Origin: an uncultured Microbacterium sp.
GTDB taxonomy: Bacteria; Actinomycetota; Actinomycetes; Actinomycetales; Microbacteriaceae
DNA: 64,000 nt
Assembly: GCA_913774665.1 (NCBI GenBank)
Contig: CAJYHN010000014.1
Location: 1-64,000, forward strand
Direction: 5' to 3'
Below the pieces are notes generated by a model, which did not search any database, was not told where the DNA came from, and worked only from the letters and a program-made list of their open reading frames with translations. Shown here one piece after another: positions 1 through 8,497 of the stretch. Position 1 is the stretch's first letter, and each line of letters begins with the position of its first letter. Both the position numbers and the translations under genes were made by a program.

Positions 1-40
1 CCAGGAGTCCGTGCGGCCCCCGGGGCCTGAGGCCCTGTAG
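1..40 (+). other. Possible tail of an upstream gene
   Basis: Two of the three plus-strand frames close here, with TGA at 28-30 and TAG at 38-40, just before a strong terminator. Either could end the gene upstream of the window, which by family logic would be the BMP-type substrate-binding lipoprotein of the nucleoside transporter. Too little is visible to choose a frame or to name it. Confidence 0.2.
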
Positions 41-47
41 AACAGAC

Positions 48-95
48 CCGCGGTCGCTCGGACCAGGAGGCCGAGCGACCGCGGTTTCTTTCCGT
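48..95 (+). terminator. Rho-independent terminator
   Basis: A perfect 14-bp stem (48-61 pairs with 71-84) with a 9-nt loop is followed by a T-rich run (GTTTCTTTCC). It should end the transcript entering from the left edge, so the ABC genes downstream use their own promoter. Confidence 0.85.
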
Positions 96-113
96 CTTCT
101 AAACGTCTTCGAA

Positions 114-119
114 TAGGGT
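114..119 (+). promoter_or_regulatory. Leaderless -10 box of the nucleoside ABC operon
   Basis: TAGGGT is followed by 7 nt and ATG at 127, the spacing expected when transcription starts at the start codon. It overlaps an upstream in-frame GTG at 118, which argues against that earlier start. Confidence 0.6.
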
Positions 120-126
120 GCACAGC

Positions 127-1644
127 ATGAAGCTCGAGCTCCGCGGCATCACCAAGCGGTTCGGGTCCCTGGTTGCGAACGACCACATCGATCTGGTCGT
201 TCAGCCTGGTGAGATCCACGCTCTCCTCGGAGAGAACGGTGCCGGTAAATCCACACTCATGAACGTCCTCTACGGCCTGTATCAGGCCGATGAGGGCGAG
301 ATCCTCCTGGACGACGTCGTCCAACGCTTCCGCGGCCCCGGCGACGCCATGGCCGCGGGAATCGGCATGGTGCACCAGCACTTCATGCTCATCCCCGTCT
401 TCACCGTCGCCGAGAACGTCATGCTCGGCCACGAGAACACCAAGGCCCTCGGCGCTCTCGATCTGAACGCGGCCCGCAAGCACGTGCGCGACGTCGCGCA
501 GCGCTTCGGCTTCGAGGTCGACCCCGACGCCCTCGTCGGCGACCTGCCCGTGGGCGTGCAGCAGCGTGTCGAGATCATCAAGGCTCTCTCGCGGGATGCC
601 AAGGTGCTCGTGTTCGACGAGCCCACGGCCGTGCTCACGCCCCAGGAGACCGACGAGCTCATGGGCATCATGCGGCAGCTGCGCGACGAGGGCACCTCGA
701 TCGTCTTCATCACGCACAAGCTCCGCGAGGTGCGCGAGGTCGCGGACCGCATCACCGTCGTCCGTCTCGGCAAGATCGTCGACGAGGCCGAGCCCACCGC
801 GAGCAACAGCGAGCTGGCCTCGCTCATGGTCGGTCGCGCCGTCGAGCTCACCGTGGTCAAGGACGCCCCGAAGGCGGCGGCATCCGGGGGTCTGTCCATC
901 CGGAACCTGCGCGTCGTCACCGCCGAGGGGACCGTCGTCGTCGACGACGTCGATCTCGACGTGCGTCCCGGCGAGATCGTCGCGATCGCGGGCGTCCAGG
1001 GCAACGGCCAGACCGAGCTCGTCGAGGCCATCGTCGGGCTCGCCGACGGCGTGACGGGCACCGTCGATCTCGACGGCACCGACCTCGTCGGCAAGAGCGT
1101 CCGCGCGATCCTCGACGCGGGCGTCGGGTTCGTGCCCGAGGACCGCAAAGAAGACGGACTGGTCGGCGGGTTTTCGGTCGCCGAGAACCTCATCCTCGAC
1201 CGCTCCTCCGACGCGGCATTCGTCTCCGGGGGGACGATCAAGCGCGCGGCTCTCAGCTCGTTCGCCCGTGACCGCATCGCGGAATACGACATCCGGACGC
1301 AGTCGGCATCCACCCCGGTCGGCACCCTCTCGGGCGGCAACCAGCAGAAGGTCGTCATCGCCCGCGAGATGAGCCGTCCGCTGAAGCTGTTCGTCGCCGC
1401 CCAGCCCACTCGCGGCGTCGACGTCGGCTCCATCGAATTCATCCACAAGCAGATCGTCGCCGCGCGCGATGCGGGCGTGCCCGTGATCGTCGTGTCGACG
1501 GAGCTCGACGAGATCGCCGCCCTCGGTGACCGCATCGCGGTGATGTACCGCGGCGGCATCGTGGGCATCGTGCCGGGGAACACCCCGCGCGAGGTCCTCG
1601 GGCTCATGATGGCGGGCGAGCAGCCCGCGGAGGAGACAGCGTGA
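127..1644 (+). CDS. Nucleoside ABC transporter, duplicated ATP-binding protein
   Basis: This is the ATPase of a BMP/NupNOPQ (YufNOPQ)-type nucleoside importer; it drives uptake through the two permeases encoded next. It has the usual ~505-residue two-cassette layout of the sugar/nucleoside ABC class. The N-terminal half has a canonical Walker A (GENGAGKST, ~residue 38) and signature VGVQQRVE. The C-terminal half has a degenerate Walker A (GVQGNGQTE) but a good signature LSGGNQQKV, typical of this class where one site is non-canonical. The start at 127 is chosen from the leaderless promoter. The stop overlaps the next gene by 4 bp. The neighbouring cdd, deoA and add genes support nucleosides as the cargo rather than sugars. 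Confidence 0.93.
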   Translation: MKLELRGITKRFGSLVANDHIDLVVQPGEIHALLGENGAGKSTLMNVLYGLYQADEGEILLDDVVQRFRGPGDAMAAGIGMVHQHFMLIPVFTVAENVMLGHENTKALGALDLNAARKHVRDVAQRFGFEVDPDALVGDLPVGVQQRVEIIKALSRDAKVLVFDEPTAVLTPQETDELMGIMRQLRDEGTSIVFITHKLREVREVADRITVVRLGKIVDEAEPTASNSELASLMVGRAVELTVVKDAPKAAASGGLSIRNLRVVTAEGTVVVDDVDLDVRPGEIVAIAGVQGNGQTELVEAIVGLADGVTGTVDLDGTDLVGKSVRAILDAGVGFVPEDRKEDGLVGGFSVAENLILDRSSDAAFVSGGTIKRAALSSFARDRIAEYDIRTQSASTPVGTLSGGNQQKVVIAREMSRPLKLFVAAQPTRGVDVGSIEFIHKQIVAARDAGVPVIVVSTELDEIAALGDRIAVMYRGGIVGIVPGNTPREVLGLMMAGEQPAEETA

Positions 1645-2969
1645 GCGGCCACATCCCGAGCACGGGCGCGACCGGGGACTCCGGTCTCCCGCCCGAGCAG
1701 CTGCCGACCGCATCCGGTCCGCTGACCGGTCACACCCCGGCCGAGACGCCCGCACCGCCCCGCACGAACCAGTTCCTCACCGAGCTGCTGCGTTCGTCGT
1801 GGGTCACCACGGTGCTCGCGGTCGTCGCGGCGATGATCGTCGGCGGCATCCTGATGGCCGCCACCAACGACCAGGTGCGCACGACGTCCGGTTACTTCTT
1901 CGCGCGTCCCGGCGACATGCTGGCCGCGATCTGGAACTCGGTCTACGGCGGGTACGAAGCGCTGTTCCGCGGCGCCGTGTTCAACTCCCGTGTCGCCGAC
2001 TTCGGCGCGCAGATCCGCCCCCTCACGAACACCCTCGGGTTCGCCGCTCCGCTGATCGCGGCCGGTCTCGGCGTCGCGCTGGCGTTCCGCGTCGGCCTGT
2101 TCAACATCGGTGGGCGCGGTCAGATCCTCATCGCGTGCGCGTTCGCCGGACTCGTCACCTTCAACCTCGACCTGCCGATGATCATCCAGCTGCCGCTGAC
2201 GCTCATCGTCGGTATCGCCGGGGGAGCGCTCTGGGGCGGGATCGTGGGTCTGCTGAAGGCGCGCACCGGCGCGCACGAGGTCATCCTCACGATCATGCTG
2301 AACTACGTCGCCTACTACCTGGTGACGTGGATGGTGCGTACTCCGGGCCTGCTGCAGCGCGCGGCCGGTGACCAGCCGATCTCGTCGGCCACCCCCGCGA
2401 ACGCGCAGTTCCCCGAGCTCTTCGGTCCTCAGTTCCCGCTGCTCGATCTCGGCTTCGTGTTCGTGATCGTCGCGACCGTTTTCGTCTGGTGGCTCATGGA
2501 GCGCTCGAGCCTCGGCTTCCGGCTCCGCGCGGTGGGGGAGAACCCCCACGCCGCGCGCGCCGCTGGCATCTCGGTGCCCCGCATGTACGTCTACGCGATG
2601 CTCTTCGCGGGAGGCCTTGCGGGCCTCGCGGGCATGAACCAGATCCAGGGTGCGGTGACCACGGGCTTCGACGGCCTCATCGACTCCGGCATCGGCTTCG
2701 ACGCCATCACCGTGGCCCTGCTCGGCCGCAGCCGTCCGTGGGGCGTGTTCGCCGCCGGCATCCTGTTCGGCGCCCTCAAGTCGGGCTCGTTCACCATGCA
2801 GGCGTCGCAGGGCATCCCGGTCGACATCGTGCTCGTCGTGCAGGCCCTCATCGTGCTGTTCATCGCGGCCCCGCCGCTCGTGCGCACGATCTTCTTCCTC
2901 CCCAAGAGCGAGGCCGAGCGCGCGGCCAAAGACCGGGCCAAGGCGGCCAAGAAGGCGGTGGCGGCATGA
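1641..2969 (+). CDS. Nucleoside ABC transporter permease (first subunit)
   Basis: A membrane permease of the BPD_transp_2 family (NupP/YufP-like), forming the channel with the next gene product. The first ~55 residues are hydrophilic and Pro/Thr-rich. About 9-10 hydrophobic helices follow, including the conserved stretch FNIGGRGQI and, near residue 300, the helix around AGGLAGLAGMNQ. The C-terminus is Lys/Ala-rich and cytoplasmic. The GTG start overlaps the ATPase stop by 4 bp and the stop overlaps the next ATG, so the three genes are translationally coupled. Confidence 0.92.
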   Translation: MSGHIPSTGATGDSGLPPEQLPTASGPLTGHTPAETPAPPRTNQFLTELLRSSWVTTVLAVVAAMIVGGILMAATNDQVRTTSGYFFARPGDMLAAIWNSVYGGYEALFRGAVFNSRVADFGAQIRPLTNTLGFAAPLIAAGLGVALAFRVGLFNIGGRGQILIACAFAGLVTFNLDLPMIIQLPLTLIVGIAGGALWGGIVGLLKARTGAHEVILTIMLNYVAYYLVTWMVRTPGLLQRAAGDQPISSATPANAQFPELFGPQFPLLDLGFVFVIVATVFVWWLMERSSLGFRLRAVGENPHAARAAGISVPRMYVYAMLFAGGLAGLAGMNQIQGAVTTGFDGLIDSGIGFDAITVALLGRSRPWGVFAAGILFGALKSGSFTMQASQGIPVDIVLVVQALIVLFIAAPPLVRTIFFLPKSEAERAAKDRAKAAKKAVAA

Positions 2970-4243
2970 CCGCGACGCATCTCGCGGATGACGCGATCAC
3001 GTTGACCACGGTGCGCGTGCGCCACCTCAAGCTGGCGGTGAGCCTCGCGGTCGTGACGGTGCTGCTCGCGCTGCTGTTCGCCCTCGTCCCGCGCGACGGG
3101 CAGAGCACCTTCCGCCTCGGCGACCCGGCCTCCGACATCGACCTCGGCAGCGTCGCGGTTCCCACCGCGGTCACCAGCTGGAGCGTGCTCGTCCTGCTGG
3201 TCCTGCTCACCGCGTGGTCGGTCTGGGATGCCGTGGGCTACCGCCGCACCCCGCTCTGGCTGCCGATCGTGTTCGGCGCCCTGGCCGTCTTCGCGTTCCT
3301 GGTGTGGGCCGCCGCCGACGGACTGGTCCCCGTGACCGGTCTGCTCTTCGGAGCGCTCTCGCTCTCGGTCCCGCTCATCTTCGGCGCCCTGGGCGGCGTG
3401 ATCGGCGAGCGTGTCGGTGTCGTGAATGTCGCGATCGAGGGGCAGTTCCTCTTCGGAGCGTTCAGCGCCGCCCTCGTGGCATCCCTCACCCGCAACCCCT
3501 TCCTCGGGCTCCTCGCGGCCATGGTCGGCGGCGTGCTCGTCGCGTTCGTCCTCGCGGCGTTCTCGATCAAGTACCTCGTCGACCAGGTCATCGTCGGTGT
3601 CGTGCTGAACGTGCTCGTCACGGGTCTGACCGGCTTCCTCTACGGTGCGCTGCTCGTGCCGAACGAGGAGGTGCTGAACCGCCCCGAGCGCTTCCCCCGC
3701 ATCGAGATCCCGCTGCTGGGCGACATCCCGATCATCGGACCGGTGCTGTTCAACCAGACCTTCATCGTCTACCTGATGTACGTCGTCGTCGCCGTGGTCG
3801 CGTGGGGTCTTTACCGCACGCGCTGGGGCCTGCGTCTGCGCGCGGTCGGCGAGCACCCCCAGGCCGCCGACACCGTCGGCATCAAGGTCAACTCCAGCCG
3901 CTTCTGGAACGTCTCGCTCGCCGGCGCCATCGCCGGCATCGGCGGGGCGTACTTCACGCTCGTCTCGGTCGGGCAGTTCACCAAGGAGATGACCGCCGGC
4001 CTCGGCTTCATCGCCCTCGCCGCCGTCATCTTCGGTCGCTGGGACCCGATCCGCGCGACGCTCGCGGCGCTGCTGTTCGGCTTCGCGACCAACCTGCAGA
4101 ACCTGCTGACCGTGCTTCGCACCCCGATCCCCAGCGAGTTCATGCTCATGCTGCCCTACATCGTGACGATCATCGCGGTGGCGGGTTTCGCCGGCCAGAT
4201 CCGGGGGCCTGCGGCCGCCGGAAAGCCCTACATCAAGGGCTGA
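2966..4243 (+). CDS. Nucleoside ABC transporter permease (second subunit)
   Basis: The second BPD_transp_2 permease (NupQ/YufQ-like), 425 residues. The ATG at 2966 overlaps the previous stop (ATGA). An N-terminal helix at ~25-45 precedes a compact set of helices with the family stretch GALGGVIGERVGVVNVAIEG (~135-155), which matches the FNIGGRGQI segment of the sister subunit. A longer open frame reaches upstream to 2489 but only through the neighbouring gene in another frame. It ends 36 nt before cdd, consistent with one operon for uptake and catabolism. Confidence 0.92.
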   Translation: MTATHLADDAITLTTVRVRHLKLAVSLAVVTVLLALLFALVPRDGQSTFRLGDPASDIDLGSVAVPTAVTSWSVLVLLVLLTAWSVWDAVGYRRTPLWLPIVFGALAVFAFLVWAAADGLVPVTGLLFGALSLSVPLIFGALGGVIGERVGVVNVAIEGQFLFGAFSAALVASLTRNPFLGLLAAMVGGVLVAFVLAAFSIKYLVDQVIVGVVLNVLVTGLTGFLYGALLVPNEEVLNRPERFPRIEIPLLGDIPIIGPVLFNQTFIVYLMYVVVAVVAWGLYRTRWGLRLRAVGEHPQAADTVGIKVNSSRFWNVSLAGAIAGIGGAYFTLVSVGQFTKEMTAGLGFIALAAVIFGRWDPIRATLAALLFGFATNLQNLLTVLRTPIPSEFMLMLPYIVTIIAVAGFAGQIRGPAAAGKPYIKG

Positions 4244-4279
4244 CCCCCTTCCCTTCACGAGAGGATCCACCACTCCACG

Positions 4280-4681
4280 ATGACCGACATCGACTGGGAC
4301 GAACTCCGTTCGGCCGCCACGGATGCCATGCACCGCGCCTACGCGCCCTATTCCCGATTCAAGGTGGGGGCCGCCGCGCTCGTCGCCGACGGACGGATCG
4401 TCTCGGGGTGCAACGTCGAGAACGCCTCCTACGGCGTGACGCTGTGCGCCGAGTGCGGACTGGTGTCCGACCTGCACATGAGCGGGGGTGGTCAGCTGGT
4501 GGCCTTCGTCTGCGTCGACGGTGAGGGACGCACCCTCATGCCGTGCGGTCGCTGCCGTCAGCTGCTGTTCGAGCACGCGATCCCGGGCATGCTGCTCGAG
4601 ACCGTCAGCGGCATCCGGACGATCGACGAGGTCCTGCCCGACGCCTTCGGTCCGCGCGACCTCGAGGAGGCGGCACGATGA
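4280..4681 (+). CDS. cdd: Cytidine deaminase
   Basis: Hydrolytically deaminates cytidine and deoxycytidine to uridine and deoxyuridine in the cytoplasm. At 133 residues it is the small homotetrameric type. The zinc site is intact: C56-A57-E58 (E58 is the proton shuttle) and C89/C92 in PCGRC. The substrate-binding stretch CNVENASYG (44-52) is also present. It sits directly behind the nucleoside transporter, and its stop overlaps the deoA start by 4 bp, so imported pyrimidine nucleosides pass straight into phosphorolysis. Confidence 0.97.
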   Translation: MTDIDWDELRSAATDAMHRAYAPYSRFKVGAAALVADGRIVSGCNVENASYGVTLCAECGLVSDLHMSGGGQLVAFVCVDGEGRTLMPCGRCRQLLFEHAIPGMLLETVSGIRTIDEVLPDAFGPRDLEEAAR

Positions 4682-5967
4682 GCGCCGAGCAGTACGACGC
4701 CGTCGACATCATCCGCGCCCAGCGCGACGGGCGGCCCATCACCGAGGGCGAGATCCGCTGGCTGGTCGACGCCTACACGCGCGGCTACGTGATGGACGCG
4801 CAGATGTCGGCGTTCACGATGGCGGTGCTGCTGAACGGCCTCGGCCGCGACCAGATCCGCGTGCTCACCGACGCGATGATCGCCTCGGGCGAGCGCATGG
4901 ACTTCGGCTCGCTCGGCAAGGTCACCGTCGACAAGCACTCCACCGGCGGCGTCGGAGACAAGATCACGCTGCCGCTGGCTCCGCTGGTCGCGGCGTTCGG
5001 CGTCGCCGTCCCGCAGCTCTCGGGCCGCGGTCTCGGCCACACCGGCGGAACGCTCGACAAGCTCGAGTCGATCCCCGGCTGGCGTGCGGCGCTGTCGAAC
5101 GACGAGATCATGGCGCAGCTGCGCGACGTGGGCGCGGTCATCTGCGCCGCGGGCACGGGCCTGGCCCCCGCGGACAAGAAACTGTACGCGCTGCGCGACG
5201 TGACGGGCACGGTCGAGGCCATTCCGCTGATCGCCTCGAGCATCATGTCGAAGAAGATCGCGGAGGGCACCGACTCGCTCGTGCTCGACGTGAAGTTCGG
5301 CTCCGGTGCCTTCATGCAGGACATCGACCGCGCGCGCGAGCTCGCTGAAACCATGGTGGCCCTCGGCACCGACTCCGGCGTGAACACCACGGCACTGCTC
5401 ACCGACATGAACACCCCGCTGGGCCTGGCCATCGGCAACGCCAACGAGGTGCGCGAATCGGTCGAGGTGCTCGCCGGTGGCGGCCCCGCCGACGTCGTCG
5501 AGCTCACGGTCGCCCTCGCCCGCGAGATGCTGACGCTGGCGGGCAAGCCCGACGCCGACGTCGAGGCCGCGCTGCAGGACGGCCGCGCGATGGACGTGTG
5601 GAACCGCATGATCCGCGCGCAGGACGGAGACCCGGATGCCGCCCTCCCGGCGCCCCGCGAGACGCACACCGTCGTCGCCGAGCGTTCGGGCGTCGTCTCG
5701 CGTGTCGAGGCCCTGCCCTTCGGCATCGGTGCCTGGCGCCTGGGCGCGGGTCGTGCGCGCGCCGAGGACGCCGTCGTGCACGCCGCGGGCATCGACCTGC
5801 ACGTCACCGTCGGACAGGCCGTGAGCGCCGGTCAGCCGTTGTTCACCCTGTCGGCGGACGATGAGTCGCGCTTCGAGCGTGCCCTCGACGCCGTCGCGGG
5901 TGCGCTGGAGATCGGCGACACCGCTCCTGCCGCGTCGCCGATCGTGCGCGAACGGATCACCGCGTGA
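4678..5967 (+). CDS. deoA: Thymidine phosphorylase
   Basis: Phosphorolysis of thymidine and deoxyuridine to the free base and deoxyribose-1-phosphate. The 429-residue protein carries the family signature SGRGLGHTGGTLDKLES (~119-135) and the phosphate-binding KHSTGGVGDK (~84-93), followed by the C-terminal PYNP domain. The ATG at 4678 overlaps cdd by 4 bp. A longer frame starting at 4543 lies inside cdd and is not used. The product feeds the phosphosugar mutase encoded at 19.4-21.1 kb if that enzyme works on pentoses. Confidence 0.96.
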   Translation: MSAEQYDAVDIIRAQRDGRPITEGEIRWLVDAYTRGYVMDAQMSAFTMAVLLNGLGRDQIRVLTDAMIASGERMDFGSLGKVTVDKHSTGGVGDKITLPLAPLVAAFGVAVPQLSGRGLGHTGGTLDKLESIPGWRAALSNDEIMAQLRDVGAVICAAGTGLAPADKKLYALRDVTGTVEAIPLIASSIMSKKIAEGTDSLVLDVKFGSGAFMQDIDRARELAETMVALGTDSGVNTTALLTDMNTPLGLAIGNANEVRESVEVLAGGGPADVVELTVALAREMLTLAGKPDADVEAALQDGRAMDVWNRMIRAQDGDPDAALPAPRETHTVVAERSGVVSRVEALPFGIGAWRLGAGRARAEDAVVHAAGIDLHVTVGQAVSAGQPLFTLSADDESRFERALDAVAGALEIGDTAPAASPIVRERITA

Positions 5968-7097
5968 TGGCATCCGGAAAGAAGGGCACCGTGGCATCCG
6001 AGGAGTTCCGCATCGGGCGGACGAAGATCGTCGATCTGCCGAAGGTCTCGCTGCACGATCACCTCGACGGCGGCCTGCGGCCCCAGACAGTTCTCGAGTT
6101 GGCGGACGAGATCGACCTCGACCTCCCCGCCGACGACGTGAAGAGCCTCGAAGCGTGGTTCTCGGACCACATCGACGGCGGTTCGCTCGAGGACTACCTC
6201 GAGAAGTTCTCGGTCACGGTCGGCGTCATGCAGACGCGCGAGGGGCTCGTGCGCACGGCCAAGGAGTTCGTCGAGGACCTCGCCGCCGATGGTGTCGTCT
6301 ACGGCGAGGTCCGCTGGGCGCCTGAGCAGCACCTCACCCGCGGCCTGAGCCTCGACGACGTCGTGGATGCCGTGCAGGAGGGCATCGAAGCGGGAGAGGA
6401 TGCCGCGGACGCCCGTGGGCGTGACATCCGAGTCGGTCAGCTGCTCACCGCCATGCGTCACACCGACAACTCGCGCGACATCGCCGAGCTCGCCGTGGCA
6501 TGGCGGGGACGCGGAGTGGTCGGCTTCGACATCGCCGGGCCCGAGGACGGGTTCCTCCCGTCGCGTCACCGTGAGGCGTTCGACTATCTCGCCCAGCAGT
6601 TCTTCCCCACCACGGTGCACGCGGGAGAGGGGGCGGGGCTGGCATCCATCCGGTCCGCTCTCATCGACGGGCGCGCGCTGCGTCTCGGGCACGGGGTGCG
6701 CATCGCCAACGACCTCGACGTCGTCTCGCGCGAGGGCGAGGAGGTGCAGGTCACCTTCGGCGACCTGGCGCGCTGGGTCCGGGACCGCGAGATCACGCTG
6801 GAGCTGTCGCCGACGTCGAACCTGCAGTCCGGCGCCGTGACGGCCTGGGGCGACACGATGGACGCCCACCCGTTCGACCTGCTGTACCAGCTCGACTTCT
6901 CGGTCACGGTGAACGTCGATAACCGCCTGATGAGCGCGACGACGCTGACCCGCGAGCTGGGCCTGCTGGCGCAGGCCTTCGAGTACGACCTCGGCGACCT
7001 CGAGGCGTTCCAGCTCAACGCGGCGGCGGGGGCCTTCCTCCCGGTCGAGGAGCGCGAGGAGCTCATCGAGATCATCTCGGAGGGTTTCGGGCGCTGA
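5967..7097 (+). CDS. add: Adenosine deaminase
   Basis: Deaminates adenosine and deoxyadenosine to (deoxy)inosine, the substrate for the purine nucleoside phosphorylase at 21.1-21.9 kb. Metal-binding H30-x-H32 (SLHDHLDGG) replaces the more common HVHLDG spacing residues. The later motifs VHAGEG and ELSPTSN are present. The usual DDP-type end motif reads VNVDNRLMS. ATG at 5967 overlaps the deoA stop; a GTG at 5964 is an equally coupled alternative adding one residue. It is the last gene of the salvage operon, followed by a strong terminator. Confidence 0.95.
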   Translation: MASGKKGTVASEEFRIGRTKIVDLPKVSLHDHLDGGLRPQTVLELADEIDLDLPADDVKSLEAWFSDHIDGGSLEDYLEKFSVTVGVMQTREGLVRTAKEFVEDLAADGVVYGEVRWAPEQHLTRGLSLDDVVDAVQEGIEAGEDAADARGRDIRVGQLLTAMRHTDNSRDIAELAVAWRGRGVVGFDIAGPEDGFLPSRHREAFDYLAQQFFPTTVHAGEGAGLASIRSALIDGRALRLGHGVRIANDLDVVSREGEEVQVTFGDLARWVRDREITLELSPTSNLQSGAVTAWGDTMDAHPFDLLYQLDFSVTVNVDNRLMSATTLTRELGLLAQAFEYDLGDLEAFQLNAAAGAFLPVEEREELIEIISEGFGR

Positions 7098-7110
7098 ACC
7101 GCGGTGTCGA

Positions 7111-7140
7111 GGCGCGCACCCGTTCGGGTGCGCGCCTTTT
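7111..7140 (+). terminator. Rho-independent terminator after add
   Basis: An 11-bp perfect stem (7111-7121 with 7126-7136) and a 4-nt loop are followed directly by TTTT. It closes the nucleoside operon 13 nt after the add stop. Confidence 0.9.
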
Positions 7141-7247
7141 GGCGTTCTGCGGGGGGTGGGCGGGGCTGGGCGGGGCCGTGCGGCGCTCTGCGGGGCTGGG
7201 CTGGGCTGGGCCGTGCAGGCCCGGGCCGGGCCGGGCCGCGCCGGCGG
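7141..7247 (+). repeat. G-rich low-complexity tract with quadruplex potential
   Basis: Runs of three or more G separated by 1-2 nt (about 7151-7175) give a textbook quadruplex pattern. They are followed by repeated GGGCT and GGGCC units. No coding signal is seen. It fills the space between the add terminator and repeat element A1. Confidence 0.6.
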
Positions 7248-7329
7248 GCGAAACTCCGGAGATCTGTGGCGGAGAGGCCGCTTAGGTGCCGATTCCGGTC
7301 ATGGCGGCGAGGTTTCTCAGGAGTTCGGC
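7248..7329 (-). repeat. Family A palindromic element, copy 1
   Basis: An 82-bp element bounded by GCGAAACTCC on the left and CAGGAGTTCGGC on the right (an imperfect inverted repeat with one T missing). Its internal pattern matches copies 3 and 4 only after reverse complementing, so it is inverted relative to them. It lies downstream of the nuclease gene. Confidence 0.65.
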
Positions 7330-7397
7330 ACGCGTCCGGGCTCGCGAGGGGAGGACGAGATTGGCCGTTGCGGATTGGACGGGGTCGACCGCGGCGC

Positions 7398-7479
7398 GCG
7401 AAACTCCGGAGAAATCGGCGCGCGGAGCCGACATCGGCGCCTGCGGCGGGGTGGGAGCGCGAGAAGTCAGGAGTTTCGA
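7398..7479 (-). repeat. Family A palindromic element, copy 2
   Basis: An 82-bp element with terminal repeats CGAAACTCC (7399-7407) and GGAGTTTCG (7470-7478). It has the same inverted orientation as copy 1. Its right end contains the last codons and stop of the nuclease gene, so element and gene share sequence. Confidence 0.7.
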
Positions 7480-8315
7480 CCGGGTGCGCCGTGGGTGAGG
7501 ATGCGCTCGAGCGCGGCGCGCACCCGGTCGGGGTGGTAGAGGATGTCCTCGGCGAGCAGTCGGAGCGTCGTATAGCCGCGTTCCAGTGCCGCCATGTCAC
7601 GGCGCCGGTCGTTCTTGTGCATCTGCCAGGTGCCGTGGAACCGCTCGCTGTCGCACTCGACGATGAGCCATCCGTTGATCAGGAGGTCGACGCGGCCCAC
7701 GCCGTCGATGCGGACCTGCAGCTCGACGCGACAACCGAGCGGACGCAATAACAGTCGCACGAGCGATTCGGTGCCCGCCTCGGCGCGCCGGTCCACCAGG
7801 CGACGCAGCACCTGGAAGCGGCGCGGAACCCGGGCGAACACCTCGTCGATGTCGGCCTCGCCGACCAACCCCAGGTGCCAGGCGCTATCGAGGGTGGCGA
7901 CCGCCGATCGCGGAGGTTGACAGCGGATCGCCTGGGCGAGGGCCTCCACGACGTCGACCGCGAGTCCGTCTCGCGCGGCCGATGACGCGCGCCAGTGGTA
8001 GACGACACCGCGGGGTGCGGGAGGCCGTCGACTGGCTGGAGGATCCTGCTGCACGTGACGGTCCGCCTGTCGGTGGATGAACACGCCGCGCGCGGCGAGG
8101 AGGCTGACGCAGTCGAGTCTCCCGCCGGCGCGGGCGGCTTCGACGAAGTCCTCCTGTGTGCCGGCCTCTACGAACCGCCCCTGTCGTACACGTACGAGGC
8201 TGCCGTCCGCGAGGGCACGGTCGAGTGTCCTGCGCGACCATCCGGCGGTGAGGAGCTCGCGCGTCGTCCACACTCGCTCGGGTCGCTCAGCGGGGCGGGG
8301 CGAGAGGGAGGCCAT
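7467..8315 (-). CDS. AbiEi-like winged helix / DUF559 Vsr-like nuclease protein
   Basis: A 282-residue protein of unknown role. Residues ~15-50 (from VWTTRELL to the VRVRQGRFV turn) resemble the winged-helix domain found at the N-terminus of AbiEi-type antitoxins. The C-terminal ~110 residues fit the DUF559/Vsr-like PD-(D/E)XK fold, with candidate acidic residues E183 (TESLVR), D210 (GRVDLLI), E220 and D222 (VECDSERFHG) and the basic/acidic R237-D240. The start at 8315 is fixed by a CAGGGT -10 box 6 nt upstream; the frame stays open to 8696 but that part holds repeats. No partner toxin or methylase is adjacent. It is bracketed by family A repeats on both sides. It could be a repair or homing nuclease, a defence protein or a regulator; function is not established. 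Confidence 0.75.
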   Translation of the reverse strand: MASLSPRPAERPERVWTTRELLTAGWSRRTLDRALADGSLVRVRQGRFVEAGTQEDFVEAARAGGRLDCVSLLAARGVFIHRQADRHVQQDPPASRRPPAPRGVVYHWRASSAARDGLAVDVVEALAQAIRCQPPRSAVATLDSAWHLGLVGEADIDEVFARVPRRFQVLRRLVDRRAEAGTESLVRLLLRPLGCRVELQVRIDGVGRVDLLINGWLIVECDSERFHGTWQMHKNDRRRDMAALERGYTTLRLLAEDILYHPDRVRAALERILTHGAPGRNS

Positions 8316-8321
8316 CAGCCC

Positions 8322-8327
8322 ACCCTG
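8322..8327 (-). promoter_or_regulatory. Leaderless -10 box of the family A nuclease gene
   Basis: CAGGGT on the minus strand lies 6 nt before the ATG at 8315, matching the leaderless pattern used by many genes here. Confidence 0.5.
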
Positions 8328-8391
8328 GCCGTCGCAGCCGCTCGACGGCGGCGGCGAGGGCCGCGGCTGTGGATAACGGGGCTGGGGAGGA

Positions 8392-8409
8392 CAGGTCGGG
8401 GCCGACCTG
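8392..8409. promoter_or_regulatory. Perfect 8-bp inverted repeat upstream of the nuclease gene
   Basis: CAGGTCGG, 2 nt, CCGACCTG forms a perfect palindrome about 65 bp upstream of the -10 box and 7 bp from element A3. Its symmetry fits a dimeric regulator site, possibly for the gene's own winged-helix domain; that is inference. Confidence 0.4.
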
Positions 8410-8415
8410 GCGTGT

Positions 8416-8497
8416 GCGAAACTCCTGAGTTTTCGGCGATTGCGGGATGTTGCGGGGTTTTCGGGGCGCGCAGGTGCGGGTTTTTCAGGAGTTTCGC
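8416..8497 (+). repeat. Family A palindromic element, copy 3
   Basis: An 82-bp element with perfect 12-bp terminal inverted repeats GCGAAACTCCTG (8416-8427) and CAGGAGTTTCGC (8486-8497). Inner parts (GAGTTTTCG near the left, GGGTTTTTCAGG near the right) match copy 4. It lies upstream of the nuclease gene. Confidence 0.8.

Noticed and set aside
118-126. GTG at 118 as the start of the ABC ATPase
   Set aside because: It overlaps the TAGGGT -10 box; ATG 127 has the expected leaderless spacing.
282-2549. Very long open frame on the minus strand opposite the nucleoside ABC genes
   Set aside because: Its composition is Arg/Asp/Pro-rich with no domain, and it mirrors the GC-rich third positions of the real genes; it is a codon-bias shadow.
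7467-8315. Complete AbiE toxin-antitoxin pair
   Set aside because: No AbiEii-type nucleotidyltransferase gene lies next to either AbiEi-like protein, and both carry a nuclease-like C-terminus instead.
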